A stretch of 64,000 nt of DNA from Komagataeibacter sp. FNDCR2. Its GTDB lineage: Bacteria; Pseudomonadota; Alphaproteobacteria; Acetobacterales; Acetobacteraceae. The position numbers were made by a program, and so were the translations under genes. The stretch is from NCBI RefSeq assembly GCF_021295395.1, contig NZ_JAIWOU010000001.1, positions 127,001-191,000 on the forward strand. The letters run 5' to 3'. This document shows positions 59,229 through 64,000 of this stretch, in pieces (position 1 is the first letter of the stretch; the number at the start of each line of letters is the position of its first letter). The notes under the pieces were generated by a model. That model was not told the DNA's origin, made no database searches, and saw only the letters and a list, made by a program, of their open reading frames with translations.

Positions 59229-60243
59229 TCACACCCGCCATCCTTCGGTGCCGTGATCAGAGAAAATACAGGGCAATACCTGTCCTTTTTTGGTTCCAAG
59301 TGCACGGACGACATCGGCGTGGCACTCAGGCTCCACCATGAAGATCATGAAACCACCGCCGCCCGCGCCTGAAACTTTGCCTGCCAGCGCGCGCCGTATC
59401 ATAAATGTCATCAAGCATCGGATTGGAAATGCCATTACTTGTACGTTTCTTATTTTCCCAACCTTGCCCCAGAATGCGGGCAAAGGCCGACATGTCACCA
59501 CGCAACAGTGCCGCCTTCATGTCTACGGCGTCCTGCTTGAGTGCCATGGTGGCTTCGAGGCTTCTTATATCGCCGTCCGTCACATTAGCGATCTGACTGT
59601 CGATCACGGCGGAGGAGTTGCGTGAAACTCCTGTGCTGAACAGCACAAGCGACGATTCAAGTTCTGAGGCGATCCAGCGTTTGACACGCAACGGATTGAC
59701 AATCACCTGAGAACCTGCATTGAATTCCAGAAAATTAAAGCCGCCGAAGGTAGCTGCGTATTGATCCTGCTTGCCGCCTGACATGCCAAGATCAACCCGC
59801 TCGATTTCGTAGGCGAGATGCGCGATCTCATATTCACCTAGCGGCAGTTGAAGATGTTCCACAAAAGCCTTGAGGATGGCCACGACCATGGTGCTTGATG
59901 AGCCCAGCCCCGACCCGGGTGGCACATCTGCGCTCGTGATCAGTTCGACCGGTAGGGGCATACCCCCATTGAAATCGCGCACGATGCGGTTATACACCCC
60001 GGCATGCAGTGGCAGTGAATGGTCAAGCGGGAGCGCCGCTTCGGCGGGGCCTGACCATTTCATTTGCAGGTCATTGGCGCGAAATACCACCCGCTGGTCT
60101 TCCAGTGGTTCCAGCATGGCGTAGGAATAAAGACTGATCGTCGCGTTTAAGACGTACCCGCCATATATATCGGAAAATGGAGGCAGATCAGTTCCGCCTC
60201 CGGCTAGTCCCAGCCTTAATGGCGCCCGTGCCCGTATCTTCAT
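59229..60243 (-). pseudogene. hddA: GHMP kinase, D-glycero-D-manno-heptose-7-phosphate kinase-like (HddA), frameshifted near 3' end
   Basis: The N-terminus RAPLRLGLAGGGTDLPPFSD, ATP loop PPGSGLGSSSTMVVAIL and VDLGMSGGKQDQYAATFGG match HddA-type kinases, which phosphorylate heptose-7-phosphate at C1. At about 59395, in GC-repeat DNA, the frame is lost: GHMP motif 3 (GKVSGAGGGGFMIFMV) and the C-terminus (to 59229) are in another frame, while the main frame stops at 59326. A small deletion (residues expected between DTARA and LAGKVSG are missing) fits best. The truncated kinase would lack motif 3 and be inactive. A sequencing error in the GC-rich run is an alternative. Confidence 0.82.
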
Positions 60244-60270
60244 TGCCCTACAGCCTGCATATGCGAAATA

Positions 60271-61005
60271 TCAAATGTCCTTTTCATCAAGAAAGGGAGG
60301 GTTTTCAGGATTTGCGGTGCGCAAGGTAGACTTATCGTTTTTGTACTGATTGAGGTGCCGACGTACTTCAGGAACAGGTTGAATGGTATCTGGTAGCAAC
60401 CCACCCGCCTTGAGTTCTGATTCATTTCGTTTGCGAATAATGAATTCGATCGCACATTCGGCTACGGGCGTAATCGTTTGATCGTAGCGTGGCAGATCGC
60501 TGCGGAACAGTGCATCGATCACTTCGATCTTGCGGATATCTGCCGCGGATCCCAACGAACGCACGAGGTCAAGTACATTGATGGAGCGTGACGACCATGA
60601 CTTGTCTTTCAGCACGGTCCAGCTTGTTTTGTGATCCTTGTTATGGGTCGAGGGAAAGATTCCCTGCTCATACATATCCTCTTCGGGAATATCCACAATA
60701 AGGTAGCCACCTGGCCGGACAATCCGGAACCAGTTCTTCAATCCTTCGTACGGATCATGCAGATGCTCAAGGCAATGACTGGAAAATACGAAATCTATAC
60801 TGTTATCAGCCACGCCTTTCATGAATTGCGCGTCACCATCCTCCCAGTCCCATGTCCTGAGCGATGCGATACCAGGGAAGAGGGATTGGTACAAGACGAG
60901 AGGATCAGGCTTGCCCCCGATATCAATCCCATTCCCTACAAAGTATTTCCGGACAAAGTTGCTATCCTGAAGGCGACGGGAAATGGACTTACTGCATTCT
61001 TTCAT
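60271..61005 (-). CDS. Class I SAM-dependent methyltransferase
   Basis: 244 residues. A degenerate motif I is NGIDIGGKPDPL, followed by LRTWDWEDGDAQFMKGVADN, DFVFSSHCLEHLHDPYEGLK (motif II) and VRPGGYLIVDIPEED (motif III). It is of the Methyltransf_11/23 type seen in O-antigen and capsule clusters. It is the first gene of the glycan operon, 27 bp before the kinase. It probably methylates a sugar residue; the target is unknown. Confidence 0.82.
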   Translation of the reverse strand: MKECSKSISRRLQDSNFVRKYFVGNGIDIGGKPDPLVLYQSLFPGIASLRTWDWEDGDAQFMKGVADNSIDFVFSSHCLEHLHDPYEGLKNWFRIVRPGGYLIVDIPEEDMYEQGIFPSTHNKDHKTSWTVLKDKSWSSRSINVLDLVRSLGSAADIRKIEVIDALFRSDLPRYDQTITPVAECAIEFIIRKRNESELKAGGLLPDTIQPVPEVRRHLNQYKNDKSTLRTANPENPPFLDEKDI

Positions 61006-61439
61006 TAAGGCACCACGCTTTATTATGGCCGAAACCAGCCCTGTCGATTTTAAAGTGGATTATACCTATTTTGCTTAAATCTACACAACAATGATTATTG
61101 TAACTTAATATGAAGAACAAACGTTCTTTGCTCAATAAACGGGAAATATTTCTTTGTCAATACCGGGAGTAGATTTTGTCATGAGCATGAGTGTCATAAA
61201 GAAAGCGCAATCGAACCCGAAATATCCTTAAAGTTGTTTCCATTGGTTTGTGGAATTATATCCCATATAGTATAGTATTTTGTATTGAGTAGCCCTTGGT
61301 TTCCTAGGTTTTTACCTCTTTTGTGGCATGATTTTGACATATTTCTAATCCACTATAGGAGACTGGAATAAGTAGGCTGCCAACGCTGGGCTGCGAGCAG
61401 GTGGAAGTTCTGCGGCCATTATTATCTGGCACACGGGGT
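61006..61439. promoter_or_regulatory. A/T-rich leader region of the glycan operon
   Basis: About 430 bp without a gene, much richer in A/T than the operon. A perfect inverted repeat AAGAAC-AAAC-GTTCTT lies at 61113-61128, about 110 bp upstream of the first ATG, and could be an operator or a hairpin. Promoter elements cannot be fixed by eye. Confidence 0.45.
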
Positions 61440-61913
61440 TTACGACGTGTGGATCACCGTCGGGTTATCAGCGGGATCGTTTGTGTGATCTGACCCTGCC
61501 CCCAATGTGCCTTCAGATCCGAGTTGGGGTCTGTGGGTTGTTGTGTGCCCTGTAGGCGTGATGCCATTGAGACTGGTGTGGGGCCTGACGGCGTTATAGC
61601 CGGCCCGCCAGATGTCAATGACCGAGCGCGCGTGGATAAGATTGCGGAGCAGATGCATTCGTGACGAACCCGTTCTGCTGCGGCTTTCCCGGCCGAGCAG
61701 GAGTTGCAGCCGCTTCAGCTTCGTGTTCTCCTTTTCAAAATCCTTGAGCCGCCACGCGTCCGCCTCCTCCATCCCGGCATATTTCGATCGGCAGGTGTGG
61801 AACGTTGCATCGCTGTTTCCGTGCTTGCGGCACAGATCCGCTGCCGTGGCGCCTGCCTGATGCTCCTTCAAAATTCCGATGATCTGGTCCTGTGTGAAAC
61901 GCGTTTTCTTCAT
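61440..61913 (-). pseudogene. IS3-family remnant: OrfA N-terminus fused to OrfB C-terminus
   Basis: The frame starts MKKTRFTQDQIIGILKEHQA with GATAADLCRKHGNSDATF, a typical IS3/IS407-type OrfA with HTH and leucine-zipper start (EKENTKLKRLQLLLG). It then jumps to IWRAGYNAVRPHTSLNGITP, the C-terminus of OrfB. The integrase core between is deleted, so this is a non-autonomous deletion derivative. Confidence 0.82.
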
Positions 61914-61977
61914 CGTCTGTCCTCAATGGACAGACCTTACTTCAAATCGAGGGCATTTCAGGGGGGCAAGGTCATGA

Positions 61978-62045
61978 CCAGCGCGCTCATACATTCACGT
62001 CCGCGATCCAAATCGCGGCAAGCTTTGTCTTCTATCTCAAAAAAT
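61978..62045 (+). mobile_element. Terminal fragment of an IS5 type B-like element
   Basis: CGCTCATACATTCACGTC to TATCTCAAAAAATGATTCC matches the last 70 bp of type B elements (RCAHTFMSAIHIAASFIFYL coding region plus end) with several changes. The terminus is decayed (TGATTCCTAAGC). Confidence 0.65.
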
Positions 62046-62224
62046 GATTCCTAAGCGTGGAATAAACATGTAATTTTCGATGTTATCAATGCTTAGGATT
62101 AAAAATGCGTCATGCAATGATGTTTCTATGGAGGGGTCGGGTTGGTCTGGTTTTGAAATAATTATATATGGGATATATAATTCTTATTTATTTGGAATTT
62201 ATGTATAATATGAAGGAAGAAAAA

Positions 62225-63319
62225 ATGTCAAATAGAGAAAACTTCTCTCAGAATACGATAGATAAACTTGCAAAGCGTGTATCTTATAAATGCTCTTATC
62301 CTGGTTGTGATAATATAACCGTGGGACCTTCTATGGAGAAAGAGGATAGCACATCCAGCACTGGAATGGCGTGCCATATATATGCTGCAGCTAAAGGAAA
62401 GGGAGCGCGTCGAATATCAGAAGATTCTTCAATAGATTTATCTGGATACAATAATGGAATCTGGATGTGTTATAAGCATGGAAAGAAAATAGACACTGAC
62501 GAAAAAAAATATACTCCTGAATTATTATTGGAATGGAAAAGGGTAAGAGAATCAATATCAGAAACTGAACATTCTTTTTCAGGTAATAGTTATCGAAATA
62601 TAATAAATAATATAAAAATAGCTAAAAATTCAATAGAACTGAATTCTGATAGTTTTCAATCTGAAATATCAGATTTTATGGATCTTACATATGCACGTAA
62701 AATATGGGGAGACGATATTTTTTTTTCGATAAGAGAATTTATAACCGAAGTAGTAAGAAATTCTTTTTCGCATGGAGGGGCTAATAAAGTAGAAATTATT
62801 TCTAATGGGTCTATATCAATTATAGAAGATGGGAAAGAATTTGACATATTTTCACTTTCTACTAATTGTTCAGGTAGGGGAGGGCATATGTCAGTAAAAA
62901 ACTTGCTTGATACTTATGAGGGAAATGTTTTAATTTCATCAAGTAGGGAAAACTCAAAAAATATTATATCTGTTTTTGTTGTGAATAATCTAGAAAACAT
63001 AAAAGAGTATACAAATTGTTATTTGGATTTTGATGAACGAGATATTCTTTGTAGTGATAAAAAACTAATTTCCGTTATAAATGAATCATCTATTTATGAT
63101 GGATGTGGATGTATTTATATAATATCGAATTACGGAATGACTTATACATGTGTCGAGCCACTTAAAAATCAAATAATGGAAATTAAATCGTCCGAAGTTC
63201 ATGCATCAAAAAAAATATTTTTAGTTTATAATGGAATGTCTAAAAATCTTAAGGAATATATGGAAGAAAACATTCCAGATGTAAAATTTATAAAAACAGA
63301 TAGGATTAAGAAATATTGA
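62225..63319 (+). CDS. HNH-like zinc finger fused to GHKL-type ATPase domain; novel architecture
   Basis: 364 residues from the ATG at 62225 behind GGAAGAAAAA; an upstream ATG at 62168 lacks such a site. The N-terminus has Cys23-x4-Cys28 (KCSYPGCDN), MACHIYAA (His51), NGIWMCYKHGKKID (Asn77, Cys82, His85), an HNH-like pattern as in HNH-associated defence proteins. The middle carries GHKL-like boxes: EVVRNSFSHGGA (N box, Glu175, Asn179, His183), IIEDGKEFD (Asp202, G1 box) and GRGGHMSVKNLL (217 on, G2 box). I know no named family. Strongly A/T-rich, flanked by IS debris, so recently acquired. A nucleotide-gated nuclease role is inference. Confidence 0.65.
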   Translation: MSNRENFSQNTIDKLAKRVSYKCSYPGCDNITVGPSMEKEDSTSSTGMACHIYAAAKGKGARRISEDSSIDLSGYNNGIWMCYKHGKKIDTDEKKYTPELLLEWKRVRESISETEHSFSGNSYRNIINNIKIAKNSIELNSDSFQSEISDFMDLTYARKIWGDDIFFSIREFITEVVRNSFSHGGANKVEIISNGSISIIEDGKEFDIFSLSTNCSGRGGHMSVKNLLDTYEGNVLISSSRENSKNIISVFVVNNLENIKEYTNCYLDFDERDILCSDKKLISVINESSIYDGCGCIYIISNYGMTYTCVEPLKNQIMEIKSSEVHASKKIFLVYNGMSKNLKEYMEENIPDVKFIKTDRIKKY

Positions 63320-63375
63320 TTTATTAAAATGAGCGAGATATTGTAATTCACAGTCTTTTCAATAAAAATGAGGCT

Positions 63376-63550
63376 GTGAATAACGTATTTTTGCTTTCTG
63401 AGTGCCAGTATGGAGAGGATCAAGTGGTATTTTTCTCTGGCGCATGGGAGTGCGCACGTGGATGACTGGCGGGTTCTGAGCGGGATCGCTTATGTGATCC
63501 GAAACGGGCTTCAGTGAAAACATACTTCGAAAGAGTATGCCCCTCACAAA
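63376..63550 (+). mobile_element. Decayed IS5 type B first-frame remnant
   Basis: Across shifting frames the DNA reads NNVFLLSEC, AHGSARVDDWRVLSGIAYVI and RNGLQ, matching the start of type B transposase. Several indels. No terminal repeat is recognised. Confidence 0.65.
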
Positions 63551-63562
63551 TATCCGTCCTGG

Positions 63563-64000
63563 TCAGGTGTGGCGTGGTGCCCATAACAGGTCATTGCGTA
63601 ACAGGACATTCGCCAGAATGATGAGACGCCGCATGAAAGCGGCCAGGGCCACCTTTGCGTGCTTTCCCTCCACTGTCCTGACTGCCGGGCGACAGGAGTT
63701 ATATAAGTGAGCGCGGCAACCTACCCATTCTCCAGTATTCCCAATTCGGGAATGTCAACAATCAGCATCGCTGCCGTCGCCTCTCCAATACCTGAAATAC
63801 TGGCCAAAATGGCGCGTTTTCAAGAGCGGCTTCCGTTTATCGAGATCAGTTCGCTAATAGCCCGATCGATGGCTGCGATCTGGCCCTGCATCTCCAGATA
63901 GCTCATGCAGGGCAGTGCGGGTGGTTGGAATTGGGATATCTGGGCTCGGGAACCGCACAGCGATCAATGCGGCTGTTCCTTCTGGCACGCGAGACAGGAC
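63563..64000 (-). pseudogene. IS110-family transposase C-terminal remnant (continues past window)
   Basis: The minus strand reads EMQGQIAAIDRAISELI, a TGA, then KRAILASISGIGEATAAMLI and VDIPELGILENG, a TAG, VAALT, and finally NSCRPAVRTVEGKHAKVALA with RRLIILANVLLRNDLLW. This is the helix-hairpin-helix-like SIPGIGxATA motif and C-terminus of IS110-type transposases, with a deletion and two nonsense codons. It is not functional. Confidence 0.75.

Overview
The window looks like an accessory-rich stretch of an alphaproteobacterial chromosome, or possibly a large plasmid. An acetic acid bacterium (Acetobacteraceae, for example Komagataeibacter or Gluconacetobacter) is most likely. The reasons are high-GC coding DNA, a GTTC-N7-GTTC SOS box, an imuA-imuB-dnaE2 mutasome and several IS5-family elements. 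The genus is inference. The DNA is a patchwork: at least four near-complete IS5-type elements, many IS remnants, several broken genes and two visibly A/T-rich patches (about 11.2-13.2 kb and 62.1-63.4 kb).

Layout. 1-8.4 kb: a tripartite RND efflux operon (outer-membrane factor, adaptor, pump, LysR regulator), a divergent ArsR-type regulator, a DsbA/FrnE-type thiol oxidoreductase and an esterase broken by an amber codon. Three promoter regions here share an 18-bp palindrome (RTACG-N3-ATA-N2-CGTAY), which suggests one small regulon. 8.6-13.1 kb: a defence-like patch with an Mrr-nuclease/STAND NTPase fusion, a transglutaminase-like Cys/His/Asp protein and a HEPN-type protein split by an in-frame TAG. 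13.2-30.9 kb: a restriction island between two copies of a 19-bp tRNA-fMet 3'-end sequence. It holds a recombinase remnant, an EcoRII-like endonuclease with Vsr and Dcm, a further ExK-type nuclease candidate, a lone EcoRII-N-like protein, a type I hsdM-hsdS-hsdR operon with a YgjP-like metallopeptidase, and a Phd/PIN toxin-antitoxin pair.

31-40.2 kb: SOS mutagenesis and repair genes (dnaE2, imuB, imuA, a UvrD-like helicase, an SRAP-domain protein). imuB carries a frameshift and the helicase is cut by an IS element, so the module is probably crippled in this isolate. 41.2-45.6 kb: a Fur-box-preceded TonB-dependent siderophore receptor with DUF3649, PepSY and DUF3325 inner-membrane partners, a reductive iron-uptake operon. 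Its upstream side is truncated by IS debris (45.6-47.5 kb).

47.5-61.0 kb: one long, tightly overlapping surface-glycan operon on the minus strand. It runs from a SAM methyltransferase through a heptose-7-phosphate kinase-like gene (frameshifted), two large glycosyltransferases (one with three near-identical 86-residue DUF4214 repeats), a HddC-GmhB-type fusion, an AGE epimerase, a HAD phosphatase, a nucleotidyltransferase, another methyltransferase, an unrecognised protein and a GT-B-like protein. Together they suggest synthesis and transfer of an activated heptose or related sugar plus a second modified residue. 61.4-64 kb: IS debris around an A/T-rich gene that joins an HNH-like zinc finger to a GHKL-type ATPase fold. 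This is the least familiar and perhaps most interesting single gene in the window.
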